The translations under genes were made by a program, and so were the position numbers. From a virus: 55,718 nucleotides of DNA. Shown piece after piece: positions 22,852-30,516 of the stretch (the first letter of the stretch is position 1; every line of letters starts with the position of its first letter). Location of the stretch: the IMG/VR virus record IMGVR_UViG_3300047157_000003, positions 1-55,718 of that record, one strand, 5' to 3'. The notes beneath the pieces are model-generated. The model saw only the letters and a program-made list of their open reading frames with translations, was not told where the DNA came from and did not search any database.

Positions 22852-23144
22852 GATATAGTCACCGCTACCTCTCCTACTTGTCCTGTTGCAGAAGAACCTC
22901 TAACATAAGGTATATTTCCTACAGGAACACGTAATTGCCCATTATGTTCAAAGACACTTCCAACTTCTAATCCTGAATCGTCTGTTTGCAAATTTGTAAA
23001 TACTGTAAAGGTATTACGCCCTTCACCCGGATTTTGCATGTTTTGCATGTATGTAGAGTATGAACGTAAAACTTCTGCAAAATATCTTTGGTCATACTCA
23101 TCTGGTGGTATGGGAAAAAATGGTAAGTTTAAATTACGAGACAT
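22848..23144 (-). CDS. Small tail-region protein, 98 residues
   Basis: Short, beta-rich C-terminal half (FTVFTNLQTDDSGLEVGSVF) ending VAVTIS, similar in style to the ends of neighbouring structural proteins (37446: VTVTIS). The start overlaps the upstream stop by 1 nt. It may be a minor tail or capsid-tail component. No named family. Confidence 0.6.
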   Translation of the reverse strand: MSRNLNLPFFPIPPDEYDQRYFAEVLRSYSTYMQNMQNPGEGRNTFTVFTNLQTDDSGLEVGSVFEHNGQLRVPVGNIPYVRGSSATGQVGEVAVTIS

Positions 23145-25267
23145 TACCGTCTCCCATCAGGTCTAATGTCTACTCTTGGAGAGCCTAATCTCCAAGCTAC
23201 ACCAGTATCTTCGCTTTCAATTCTAAAAGCAAACGATCTGCCCCTAAGCCGAACAAATACCTGTTCTGTAAATTGCTCTACGGGAACACTGGCTGTTTTT
23301 GTAATTGTATTTGCATTAGAGTCTAAATAGTTTCCGCCGGGAAAATTCCTAACTTTAAGCGTCATAGTGGCACTTGGTACTGGTGCTGTAGAGTTTCTAA
23401 AGGTCATATCTGGTATTAATCTACGCATAAACGCAAACTGCTCACCATCACCTAAGTCCATTTGACTGCTTTCAATGTATGATGAAATCGCTGTAGCTGG
23501 GCTTGTGCTTCCATCATCAAAGCCAATTTCGTGTAAATATAGATAATGATCTGCACCAGCAGCTATAGGTTCTGCGTTTACACCGCGATCTAACCACACA
23601 GTTCTTGATAGAGTTCCATAATACCATATTTTTTGATCGTAATTATATGTTACATAGCTGTCATTTTCAGAGCTAGAAGCAGAAGGATAATACCAAGTTA
23701 CTTCAGAAAATGCAGAGTTAAGGGAAGCGGTAACTTTTTCTATCTGATCGTTATTAATGTTTGAAAACACATAATCTCTTACTGAGCATGGAAGTCTTTG
23801 AACGGCACCGCCGTACACATAGAACTCTTCTGCACCCATCCAGAATACATTATCTTCAACAGCAATAGCTGCAAGTGGGCTTGCAATTGTAATATTTTCA
23901 GAAATAGCGTTAATTCCAAATGTAAATGGCGGCCCTAAGTATTGCATTGCGTGTAAAGAAACGTCAGTAAATACTAGAACTTGTTGTCTTGTCTCTACAG
24001 CAGTAACAATTTTTGAACCTGAGCCAATACGCAAATCACCAGCAGTATTTGTTACAAGTGATTGCCATTCAAGAATATTTTCTTGATCAGAAAACCTAAT
24101 TAGTAGAGGGTCTTGTACTCCGGGGTTTGTTTCGGAATCGCAACCAAATGCAATTACATGCCTGTCTCTGTCGGATACGAGAACTTGCTTTGCTATTATA
24201 GGCGCTTTATTTGATCCAGCTAAACTAGCAAGCTCAACAGCTCTTGAAAATGGAGTTCCAGAGCTTGTAGAGCTATCCCAATAGAATATATCTCCATCTC
24301 GAACGTTAATGATTAAGTCTTCACCAAAGTTATCATGTGACCATATTCGAAGAGTTTGACCAGAAGCAGATAAGTTTGCGCCTGAACCCCAAGTCCCACG
24401 GCTGTAAGTACCTGCACTCCAACCATTTCCAGCAATAGTTGTATCTAGGCCAGTATTAATTTGATAAGTGCCAACAACAGAACCACCGCCATTGCCAGTA
24501 TCTGAAGAATTGGAAAATACATAAGTTGGGTTTAGTCCAGTTGTAGTAGTAATACTTTGAATATCAGAAACTTCACGAACATCAATTTGATAGCTATCAT
24601 CATTTATAACGCCTGTAATTTGATACTCTTGGTTAAGAACGTTGGCTGTTATAAGTCCTCCAAGACTTGCTGCACCAGAAATTGTAACAAAATCATTAAC
24701 TAAAGCGCCATGATTTGTATCTGTTACTATTATAGTAGACATAGTAACAGCGGCACCTGACGAATGAGTGGTTGCTGTAGTACCATCTGCACCTCTAACA
24801 CAACCTATAAGGTTGTTTCCATTAAGACCCGCAAAAGTAATATGTTCAGAATCTATTTTTATAATGCCAAAAGATGGAAATCCTGAAGCTGAAGCTACAG
24901 TTATTGTTGTGTCTATAGCTGATAAAGTTTCGTTGAGTGTTGTTGCATTAGCTGAAAATGTCACATCGCCAGCAGCAGTTGTTGCTCTAATAGGCGTAAT
25001 ATCGTTGTAGGCTCCACCTTGATTTATATAATACTTTAGGTGAGTTCCAACTCCAAGATAGTTTGTACCACCTACAGTAAGCCAAGGATGAAGAGCGCGA
25101 CACGTTCCAAGAAAAGCATTACTAGATTGCTTTATCCAACCTCCAATTTTTTCTGGAAAACCAAACCTAAAACGAACCTTGTCCATGTCGAACCAACCGC
25201 CTTCGTTACTATAAGACGTAGTTTCGCGGTTTGCACCGGGGCGAAATTGAAGTTTTTGTAACGTCAT
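23144..25267 (-). CDS. Probable tail nozzle/DNA-stabilisation protein (P22 gp10-like), 707 residues
   Basis: The N-terminal pattern RPGANRETTSYSNEGGWFD followed by KVRFRFGFPEKIGGW is shared with proteins of related podoviruses that I know as tail nozzle or P22 gp10-like DNA-stabilisation proteins. The rest is beta-rich, with DTTITVASASGFPSFGIIKI and GCDSETNPGVQDPLLIRFSD-type repeats suggesting a propeller. No enzyme motif is seen. The last gene before the internal proteins and after the lysis block; a promoter-like TATAAT (25293-25288) and an AGGAG site lie upstream. Confidence 0.6.
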   Translation of the reverse strand: MTLQKLQFRPGANRETTSYSNEGGWFDMDKVRFRFGFPEKIGGWIKQSSNAFLGTCRALHPWLTVGGTNYLGVGTHLKYYINQGGAYNDITPIRATTAAGDVTFSANATTLNETLSAIDTTITVASASGFPSFGIIKIDSEHITFAGLNGNNLIGCVRGADGTTATTHSSGAAVTMSTIIVTDTNHGALVNDFVTISGAASLGGLITANVLNQEYQITGVINDDSYQIDVREVSDIQSITTTTGLNPTYVFSNSSDTGNGGGSVVGTYQINTGLDTTIAGNGWSAGTYSRGTWGSGANLSASGQTLRIWSHDNFGEDLIINVRDGDIFYWDSSTSSGTPFSRAVELASLAGSNKAPIIAKQVLVSDRDRHVIAFGCDSETNPGVQDPLLIRFSDQENILEWQSLVTNTAGDLRIGSGSKIVTAVETRQQVLVFTDVSLHAMQYLGPPFTFGINAISENITIASPLAAIAVEDNVFWMGAEEFYVYGGAVQRLPCSVRDYVFSNINNDQIEKVTASLNSAFSEVTWYYPSASSSENDSYVTYNYDQKIWYYGTLSRTVWLDRGVNAEPIAAGADHYLYLHEIGFDDGSTSPATAISSYIESSQMDLGDGEQFAFMRRLIPDMTFRNSTAPVPSATMTLKVRNFPGGNYLDSNANTITKTASVPVEQFTEQVFVRLRGRSFAFRIESEDTGVAWRLGSPRVDIRPDGRR

Positions 25268-25300
25268 CGGCAGCTCCTGTTAGGTGGATTATACACAAAA

Positions 25301-25335
25301 GTTCGGCTTATGCTAGAGTAAGCTTTAAACCGAAC
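25301..25335 (-). terminator. Weak terminator hairpin built from the CCGAAC motif
   Basis: GTTCGG (25301-25306) pairs with CCGAAC (25330-25335), and CTTA (25307-25310) with TAAG (25319-25322). On the minus strand the stem is followed by TTTTGTG, which then leads into TATAAT of the next gene. It would partly end transcripts from the lysis genes. On the plus strand it is followed by AATTGTTTTTTT. Confidence 0.5.
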
Positions 25336-25377
25336 AATTGTTTTTTTAATTAATTTTTTAAAAATAATCCGAACAAA

Positions 25378-25887
25378 TTACAACATCTCTAAAGCTTGAT
25401 GCAAAGTCTCTTTATTTCTACGAGTCCATCCACGTCCAAACGTTTCAAATGTTTTTAAACTTTTATAGAAATCTTGCCTTACATCATGAACATACTCAAT
25501 AATAAATTTAGGGTCTTTTTCCATAATAAGCCCTAGCGTAGCTGGCCCTATAGCCCCATCTGCCGTAGCTCCAACTGCACGTTGCACAGCTTTTGCAGGT
25601 CTACCCGATCCGGAATTCACGGCCCAATCGAAACAGGCCCAGTCCAAACCAGATGGAAGTGAATCTCCTTTGACTCGATCCCAGTAGTTCTTTTTATATA
25701 TAGGAGCCACATCTTCGGGTGTTAAGTCACGCATTTCTTGCTCTGTAGACTCACGACCAGTCCACTCATCGTACACTTTTTTGGTAACTCCCAAATTTGT
25801 GATACCTCCGGGATCTTTGGGATGATTTACGAATCCTCCTTCGTGAGCAAGAAGCATTTTTAAGCATTTATCAAAGTTCTCTTTCAT
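25378..25887 (-). CDS. Endolysin: GH108 N-acetylmuramidase with PG-binding domain
   Basis: The N-terminal LLAHEGGFVNHPKDPGGITN is the GH108 signature; E16 (AHEGGF) should be the catalytic glutamate. A C-terminal region (about residues 95-165, VGATADGAIGPATLGLIMEK) fits the PG_binding_3 domain that commonly follows. It cleaves the MurNAc-GlcNAc bond of peptidoglycan. With 169 residues it is of normal length and has no signal peptide, so it needs the holin at 25884, whose gene overlaps its start by 4 nt. Confidence 0.9.
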   Translation of the reverse strand: MKENFDKCLKMLLAHEGGFVNHPKDPGGITNLGVTKKVYDEWTGRESTEQEMRDLTPEDVAPIYKKNYWDRVKGDSLPSGLDWACFDWAVNSGSGRPAKAVQRAVGATADGAIGPATLGLIMEKDPKFIIEYVHDVRQDFYKSLKTFETFGRGWTRRNKETLHQALEML

Positions 25888-26288
25888 TTCGTAATTCCTT
25901 GTTTTTTCTCGTAGCTGCGGAGTCCGCCCAAACCGAGCATTCCCATCATCACAGTCATCAAACTGCCCATATCAAACTCTGGCAAAGCAGGTATATCAAC
26001 ACCAGCGGCAGTTACACCAAAAACAATTAGTGGCTGCAATACAAAATGATAAGCAAAAGCAACACCGCACACCCAACCTATAAATGGTCGCCATCCGCCT
26101 TTAAATAAAGAACCTGATGCAGCTTCAGCTTTGTTTATTTCTAATTGCCCCATTAGCGCCTGCTGGGCATGATTATCGGACATCGTAGCAATCTCATGGG
26201 CTAACTTAGCCTTTTGATCTTTGTCCTCAATAACTTTGTCTAATAGCCCAGTAACAGGTCCTACTAGATTGCTTACAAGACTCATCAT
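25884..26288 (-). CDS. Holin of the GTA_holin_3TM type
   Basis: A 134-residue membrane protein with a GTA-holin layout: a charged N-terminal helix (KDQKAKLAHEIATMSDNHAQ), then WRPFIGWVCGVAFAYHFVLQ as the first membrane segment and LMTVMMGMLGLGG as the last, with a hydrophobic middle. It would collapse the inner membrane and release the endolysin encoded next to it. Its ends overlap both neighbours by 4 nt. A member of the same family releases gene transfer agents of alphaproteobacteria, which weakly suggests an alphaproteobacterial host. Confidence 0.8.
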   Translation of the reverse strand: MMSLVSNLVGPVTGLLDKVIEDKDQKAKLAHEIATMSDNHAQQALMGQLEINKAEAASGSLFKGGWRPFIGWVCGVAFAYHFVLQPLIVFGVTAAGVDIPALPEFDMGSLMTVMMGMLGLGGLRSYEKKQGITK

Positions 26289-26608
26289 TCGTTATTCGCC
26301 TTTCCTTTTGTGTAGGCTTCCTTACCATAGAAGGCGGCAACGATAGCAGCTACAGAAACAAAATACACACCAGCAATAGAAGCTAGTGAGTTCATGGCTT
26401 CATCAAGATTAGCCAAGTTACAAATAATTATAGACAGTGGGTATAGTAGCATACCAAACAAAGCGAACCATGCCATCTTGCGTTGAGCGTCTCTTTGCGC
26501 ATCGTCATCTAGCATTTTTAAACGTTTATCTTCGAACGCCATGCGATCCCATTCGGCTTGATCTATCGAACCGTTACCGTCTACATCAGCTTTTTCAAAC
26601 TCAGTCAT
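26285..26608 (-). CDS. EF-hand membrane protein of the lysis cassette
   Basis: The first 20 residues hold a complete EF-hand loop, DVDGNGSIDQAE, in which all Ca-ligating positions are as expected. Residues about 45-95 form two membrane segments (WFALFGMLLYPLSIIICNLA and LASIAGVYFVSVAAIVAAFY). It starts 10 nt from the coiled-coil protein and overlaps the holin. A Ca-sensing antiholin or pinholin-like role is possible, but unproved. Confidence 0.75.
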   Translation of the reverse strand: MTEFEKADVDGNGSIDQAEWDRMAFEDKRLKMLDDDAQRDAQRKMAWFALFGMLLYPLSIIICNLANLDEAMNSLASIAGVYFVSVAAIVAAFYGKEAYTKGKANNE

Positions 26609-26617
26609 ATTAGTCTC

Positions 26618-27127
26618 CTAATCAGCAAGGGGGTTGTCTAACGCCCTTTGTAGTTTATCCATTAACTTATCTTCAAGTTCTTTCATATCGCCACTTTGCG
26701 AAACTCTAACACGTTCTCGTTGATTTTCAAAGCGAACTTCTGCGTTGTCTATCATCTTACGCACTTTGTCTTCAGATTCACGTACCATGTCCTCCACACG
26801 ATCCGTCTGCTTCTCAATGCTCAATATGTCCGAACGTAATCCGTTCTTAATGTCACGACTATATTCTACGGATTCTTCTACCTTTTCCGCAATACCCGTG
26901 ACTTTTGCATCCATAACATCCATCGCTTGTTGGTAAGCACCTAGGTCTAGCCCCGCGACCTCTTCTATCTTTTGGTACATAACAAACCCACCATATAGCC
27001 CACCTACAACTGTAGATAAGAACGCAAATATAGCTACGATAGAGCCAAACGACAACTTCATGCCACCTGTCTTAAACTCACGATCTGCAAGCCCATCTAT
27101 ATTATCTGCTATCTTGGTAGTATCCAT
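26618..27127 (-). CDS. Single-pass membrane protein with long coiled coil, 169 residues
   Basis: One membrane segment (about residues 26-50, FGSIVAIFAFLSTVVGGLYG) precedes about 110 residues of predicted coiled coil with many charged heptads. Topology and neighbours resemble an i-spanin or a holin-linked protein, yet it lacks a lipoprotein partner. It begins on the base shared with the stop of the secreted protein (27127). Its function is inferred only from context. Confidence 0.65.
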   Translation of the reverse strand: MDTTKIADNIDGLADREFKTGGMKLSFGSIVAIFAFLSTVVGGLYGGFVMYQKIEEVAGLDLGAYQQAMDVMDAKVTGIAEKVEESVEYSRDIKNGLRSDILSIEKQTDRVEDMVRESEDKVRKMIDNAEVRFENQRERVRVSQSGDMKELEDKLMDKLQRALDNPLAD

Positions 27128-27525
27128 TAGTTTTCAAACTCCATCTCGCCGCCAGCATTTTGTAAGTTCTTCAGTGCTTCTAGCTCGTCTCGTAACTTTT
27201 GTATCTCTAAACGACGCTGTGTTAACTCTATCTGGTAAAGATCATCACAGTTAATACGAGCCTTTGGTTTATCAAGCGGTATAACAATACGAGCATACAC
27301 ACCTATATCCTTACCTTTATTCATTGTATTCAATCCAGAAAGAACACCCGTTACGCCATACTCTAGGTTTACACCTCCACCCACAGCGTTACTGCAACGC
27401 GTATTACCTGTAGAAAACGAATCCGACTGATAGTTCATGGGCGGGTTGGGCAAAGCAAGAGAAAGTGAGCTGTTGTCGGCTACAACAGAACTAGATAACA
27501 AACAAAGAGCTACTACTAATCTCAT
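27127..27525 (-). CDS. Secreted protein with C-terminal coiled coil, 132 residues
   Basis: ATG 27525 (GGAG ribosome site, ATGA overlap with the preceding stop) gives a signal peptide RLVVALCLLSSSVVA, cut before DNSSL. The middle is a beta-rich globular part with two Cys (NTRCSNAV and RINCDDLY), and the end is a coiled coil (IELTQRRLEIQKLRDELEAL). It lies directly before the membrane coiled-coil gene, so an outer partner of a spanin-like pair is possible. No lipobox is present. Confidence 0.65.
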   Translation of the reverse strand: MRLVVALCLLSSSVVADNSSLSLALPNPPMNYQSDSFSTGNTRCSNAVGGGVNLEYGVTGVLSGLNTMNKGKDIGVYARIVIPLDKPKARINCDDLYQIELTQRRLEIQKLRDELEALKNLQNAGGEMEFEN

Positions 27526-27908
27526 GCAGGTTCTCCATCTAGCCTTGAGCATATCGTAGAAGAAACAAGTGTCCTAGATACATTAGTCTTTCTTACTTTT
27601 GAGGTTGTGCATAGAAAGACTGCTTCGGGTAAATCTCTCTTTCTTATGTAGACATCAAAAGATTTATGTTCTTTATAGTCAACTTTCATAATTTTATATG
27701 GCGTAGAAAAAGGTATAGGCATCCAGTTTAAATCAAACAAATCAACCTGATAATACTGTATCTCTTCTCTTGAATTAAAAAGAGACATCTCTACCTTAAC
27801 TACGTTTTTAACGTGGGACATCTTTACTTCTGGATAGGCTGGGGTCATCTCGTGCGCAGACGCACCAAAAGTAACTAACGTACCTATCGTGATTATCCTA
27901 CTTAGCAA
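27522..27908 (-). CDS. Pilus-chaperone-like periplasmic protein, 128 residues, probable TTG start
   Basis: The frame has no ATG that keeps its signal peptide. A TTG at 27908 overlaps the upstream stop by 11 nt and gives LSRIITIGTLVTFGASAHE, a good signal peptide. The mature part (KMSHVKNVVKVEMSLFNSRE, YYQVDLFDLNWMPI, then DVYIRKRDLPEAVFLCTT) resembles the N-terminal Ig-like domain of PapD/CsuC-type chaperones, including the run of beta strands and the basic patch before R. It lacks the second domain (normal length about 230). It follows the pilin-like gene, as in chaperone-usher operons. The resemblance is by eye. Confidence 0.5.
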   Translation of the reverse strand: MLSRIITIGTLVTFGASAHEMTPAYPEVKMSHVKNVVKVEMSLFNSREEIQYYQVDLFDLNWMPIPFSTPYKIMKVDYKEHKSFDVYIRKRDLPEAVFLCTTSKVRKTNVSRTLVSSTICSRLDGEPA

Positions 27909-28386
27909 TACAGGTAGCCTGTACAACTGCGGTGTAAGTGCCACCGGGAAACGGTTTTGCTGAACCGTAAACTGCGCTGGATGCAGTAGAGAACCATGCC
28001 GACCCTGCAAGGGTAAGATTAAATTTAGATGTGCTGCCTACCACTGCTTTAGCACCATTATATGCAGACATACCTGACGCAGACATCTTTGTTACAGTAG
28101 TGCTACCTGTCCATACCAATGTATCTGTTAAGGTAGGTGAAGAACTAAACGATGTTGGGTGCGTTATGTTAGCTGTGTAGGCATCTGCAATAGATACATC
28201 AATTCTAATTACAGGTAATATACCACCATCCGCAGGTGTTGTGCTTAACTTACTGGCAATAGGGTTTCCATACACACCAGATTTATCCGTTTGTATCACG
28301 CACTTGGCTTCTACACTCCCTGTAATATTTACAGTTGCGAAAGCTGGCAGTGCAACGAGAGAAAGTGTTGCTATTAAATACTTCAT
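27898..28386 (-). CDS. Pilin-like (CsuA/B, spore coat U-type) secreted protein, 162 residues
   Basis: Start at 28386 has a GAGG site 6 nt upstream. The signal peptide is KYLIATLSLVALPAFA. The mature protein begins TVNITGSVEAKCVIQT, with a Cys about 10 residues in, and ends FPGGTYTAVVQATCIAK. Two Cys at the ends and the 'PGGTYT' final strand are typical of pilins of the CsuA/B or SCPU type that join by donor-strand exchange. The C-terminal strand is a good candidate for strand donation. It lies just upstream of the chaperone-like gene. No usher gene is present, so export to the surface is uncertain. Confidence 0.6.
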   Translation of the reverse strand: MKYLIATLSLVALPAFATVNITGSVEAKCVIQTDKSGVYGNPIASKLSTTPADGGILPVIRIDVSIADAYTANITHPTSFSSSPTLTDTLVWTGSTTVTKMSASGMSAYNGAKAVVGSTSKFNLTLAGSAWFSTASSAVYGSAKPFPGGTYTAVVQATCIAK

Positions 28387-28394
28387 ATTAAACC

Positions 28395-29267
28395 TCATTT
28401 GTTGTACTGCATATCGACCATTTTCTCATGCAGAATCTGTTGTGCTAGATTGTTACGCAAGGCTTTCTTGTTGTCAGCTATCTCTGAATCAGCAAGACCG
28501 GGGGCGTCAGCATACACACCGCCATTAATAGATGCGTTATAGTACATAGCTAAGTTTGTTTGTTGGTTAATAGCCATGATAATATCATCTTGTCCTTGTG
28601 TCTTAAACAGGGTCAGTGCATTGGCAGACGCTGTTAGACCCATCTCAATTCTATTTTCTTCCTCTTCCTCTTCTTCAGAAAGTATCAGATTGCCATCTTC
28701 ATCATACTGAAAGTCTGTATCCGCGTCTATAGCAGCCATAGCGTCATCATCTTCTAGTACGTCATACAGTTCAACTACAGGTATTACAGGTATAGGTTTG
28801 ACATATCCCGGACATGCAGGGTTAGATTGCTCATCATAACATTCGTCTAATCTATAACTATATATAACCATAGCATCTTTGACCGAACCTTCCCCTTCAA
28901 CATCAATCGAACCCGCACCCCATTGCGGAGCTGGAATGTTCGAAAGGGGAAACGATCTAACAATAGTGTTTCCGGGAACTCCTGACCAATCGTCTGTTTT
29001 TCGAAAGATATAGCCATCTGCGTCAACATTCTTATTGCCAATATGCACTTTCATATCAGCGTCAGGGTCTTTTACTGTTGTGTATTTGTATAGTAAGCCG
29101 TTAATATCAATACCCGGAATATCAGGCAAAACAGAACTCATGCTCCAGCTTAGTGCTGTAGACGCGGCATTCCCTGTTGTCCCATAACTATAAGGGTCAC
29201 AAGAAGAGTAAGAAGGCCAAAGTGCTAATAATAACACTAAGACCCGTTTTTGTTTCAACGTTTTCAT
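28395..29267 (-). CDS. Secreted hypothetical protein, 290 residues
   Basis: Signal peptide KTLKQKRVLVLLLALWPSYSS; the next residue is a Cys (SSCDPY), but the preceding residues do not form a good lipobox. The protein has an acidic C-terminal half including a Glu run (near 200-210). Its first 71 nt overlap the upstream gene. No known family. It lies at the centre of the secreted block, so a role at the envelope is likely, though unknown. Confidence 0.65.
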   Translation of the reverse strand: MKTLKQKRVLVLLLALWPSYSSCDPYSYGTTGNAASTALSWSMSSVLPDIPGIDINGLLYKYTTVKDPDADMKVHIGNKNVDADGYIFRKTDDWSGVPGNTIVRSFPLSNIPAPQWGAGSIDVEGEGSVKDAMVIYSYRLDECYDEQSNPACPGYVKPIPVIPVVELYDVLEDDDAMAAIDADTDFQYDEDGNLILSEEEEEEENRIEMGLTASANALTLFKTQGQDDIIMAINQQTNLAMYYNASINGGVYADAPGLADSEIADNKKALRNNLAQQILHEKMVDMQYNK

Positions 29268-29763
29268 TGAACATCTTTCTCATAGGATTGTTCTGATCTC
29301 TTTGTATTTCTTCTTTTACGGCTTCCATTTCCCATGCCAGTCTAGCTTTGTCGCCCACCAACCCATCCTTGGGACAGGGCGTCCCCGCGTTGAGCATGGC
29401 TTCAAACACTCTTTCGTCCTGACACATTACAGATACGGCAGCTACCTTCATGCCCATATCGTACATGGTTTTAGCATTTTTGAGCTTTTCACAGTTCATA
29501 TCTCTAACAGTACGACCAGCAGAGATACCAAGTATTTGTGTTTGTACTGCACCAGCAACCCCGACAGTACATAAGTCAGAGTTACTTGCGCTGATCTGTG
29601 GGGAAATTGCAGAGGGCGGTGGACTGTTGATAGTAGTGTCCATTGTACCATCCGACCTTACTGTGCTTTCAGACTTAATCGTATCGTCATCATCAGCAAA
29701 AACAGTATTACCAATAGTAAGACCTGCAATAAAGAAGAACAATATTACAAGTGAGCGTATCAT
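29197..29763 (-). CDS. Secreted, C-terminally anchored hypothetical protein, 188 residues
   Basis: Signal peptide IRSLVILFFFIAGLTIGNTV (cut near FA-DDD), two pairs of Cys (SDLCTVGVAG and MNCEKLK, then MCQDERVF and TPCPKDG), and a C-terminal hydrophobic tail (LSVIISTLAFLLFL) that could span the inner membrane. It is the first gene of the secreted block in the direction of transcription. No known family; an envelope protein acting during infection is likely. Confidence 0.65.
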   Translation of the reverse strand: MIRSLVILFFFIAGLTIGNTVFADDDDTIKSESTVRSDGTMDTTINSPPPSAISPQISASNSDLCTVGVAGAVQTQILGISAGRTVRDMNCEKLKNAKTMYDMGMKVAAVSVMCQDERVFEAMLNAGTPCPKDGLVGDKARLAWEMEAVKEEIQRDQNNPMRKMFNENVETKTGLSVIISTLAFLLFL

Positions 29764-29996
29764 TTTCTTTCTACCAGCCTGTCTAGCTTTTCTTCAATAC
29801 GATCAAATTTACTCATTATTTGACCTAATACTTGAGATGAGTCAGCCTTAGTGACGTACTCTTTAGCCAACTCTTCTCTAGTTCTGTTAAGCAAAATGGT
29901 GACGCGCTTTAGTTCTTCATGGTGGGCTTTAATCCACCATATTAAAAAACCAAATCCTGCGGTTAAAGCGAAGTTCCAAAGCGCGTCCATTTGCAT
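29760..29996 (-). CDS. Small membrane/coiled-coil protein, 78 residues
   Basis: One N-terminal membrane segment (LWNFALTAGFGFLIWWIKA) then a coiled coil (ELKRVTILLNRTREELAKE and IEEKLDRL). This resembles DUF2730-like phage proteins and holin-class membrane proteins. It overlaps the next gene's ATG (29763) by 4 nt. A role in lysis or membrane scaffolding is possible. Confidence 0.6.
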   Translation of the reverse strand: MQMDALWNFALTAGFGFLIWWIKAHHEELKRVTILLNRTREELAKEYVTKADSSQVLGQIMSKFDRIEEKLDRLVERK

Positions 29997-30235
29997 TAGT
30001 TTACAACTTCCGCTTCTTCTGCTTCAGCTTCTTCTGGGTTCTCCAGAGAGTCAGCCAAACGTGCAACAAAAGCGTCACGACCCACGGAAAGTTGATCTAA
30101 GTTAAATCGAGCATTGTCCATTTTACGCCCTAGATCATTAACGTGATTAAGCAAAGCTTTTTGCCCGTCTGTCATGTCTTCAATAATGTATTCTTTATCG
30201 TTGACTGTAATTGGGGTCTTTTCATTTTTTCCCAT
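29996..30235 (-). CDS. DUF6447-like small protein, 79 residues
   Basis: ITVNDKEYIIEDMTDGQKAL followed by LLNHVNDLGRKMDNARFNLDQ corresponds to the pattern I know as DUF6447. The C-terminus is acidic (ENPEEAEAEEAEVVN). The family is common next to tail fibre genes in marine phages. The function is unknown. Confidence 0.6.
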   Translation of the reverse strand: MGKNEKTPITVNDKEYIIEDMTDGQKALLNHVNDLGRKMDNARFNLDQLSVGRDAFVARLADSLENPEEAEAEEAEVVN

Positions 30236-30260
30236 TGTAGTCTCCTATGGTTAAGTTAAT

Positions 30261-30512
30261 TTATGCGTCTATAAAATTAGTAGCCGCAGTTATTGCGCTA
30301 TCAACAGAAGTCATATCTTCACTTCCCCAATCGCTCAATGTTTTCATGTGAACCAAGTAGCCCATGCTACGTCCCACACGTTCTTTTTTCTCATCGGTAG
30401 TCATGTCGCTACCAAAATCATTATCGTCATCTAAGACGTTAGTGATTACGCTTACACTACCAAGCATTGCTGAGTAGTCCTGTGCGATTTGTTCATCTGT
30501 TCGATCTGTCAT
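30261..30512 (-). CDS. Small hypothetical protein after the tail fibre, 83 residues
   Basis: The protein is acidic (DVLDDDNDFGSDM) with a helical C-terminus and lies 4 nt downstream of the fibre gene on the minus strand. It may be a fibre chaperone or attachment factor; this is an inference from position. Confidence 0.55.
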   Translation of the reverse strand: MTDRTDEQIAQDYSAMLGSVSVITNVLDDDNDFGSDMTTDEKKERVGRSMGYLVHMKTLSDWGSEDMTSVDSAITAATNFIDA

Positions 30513-30516
30513 TGTT

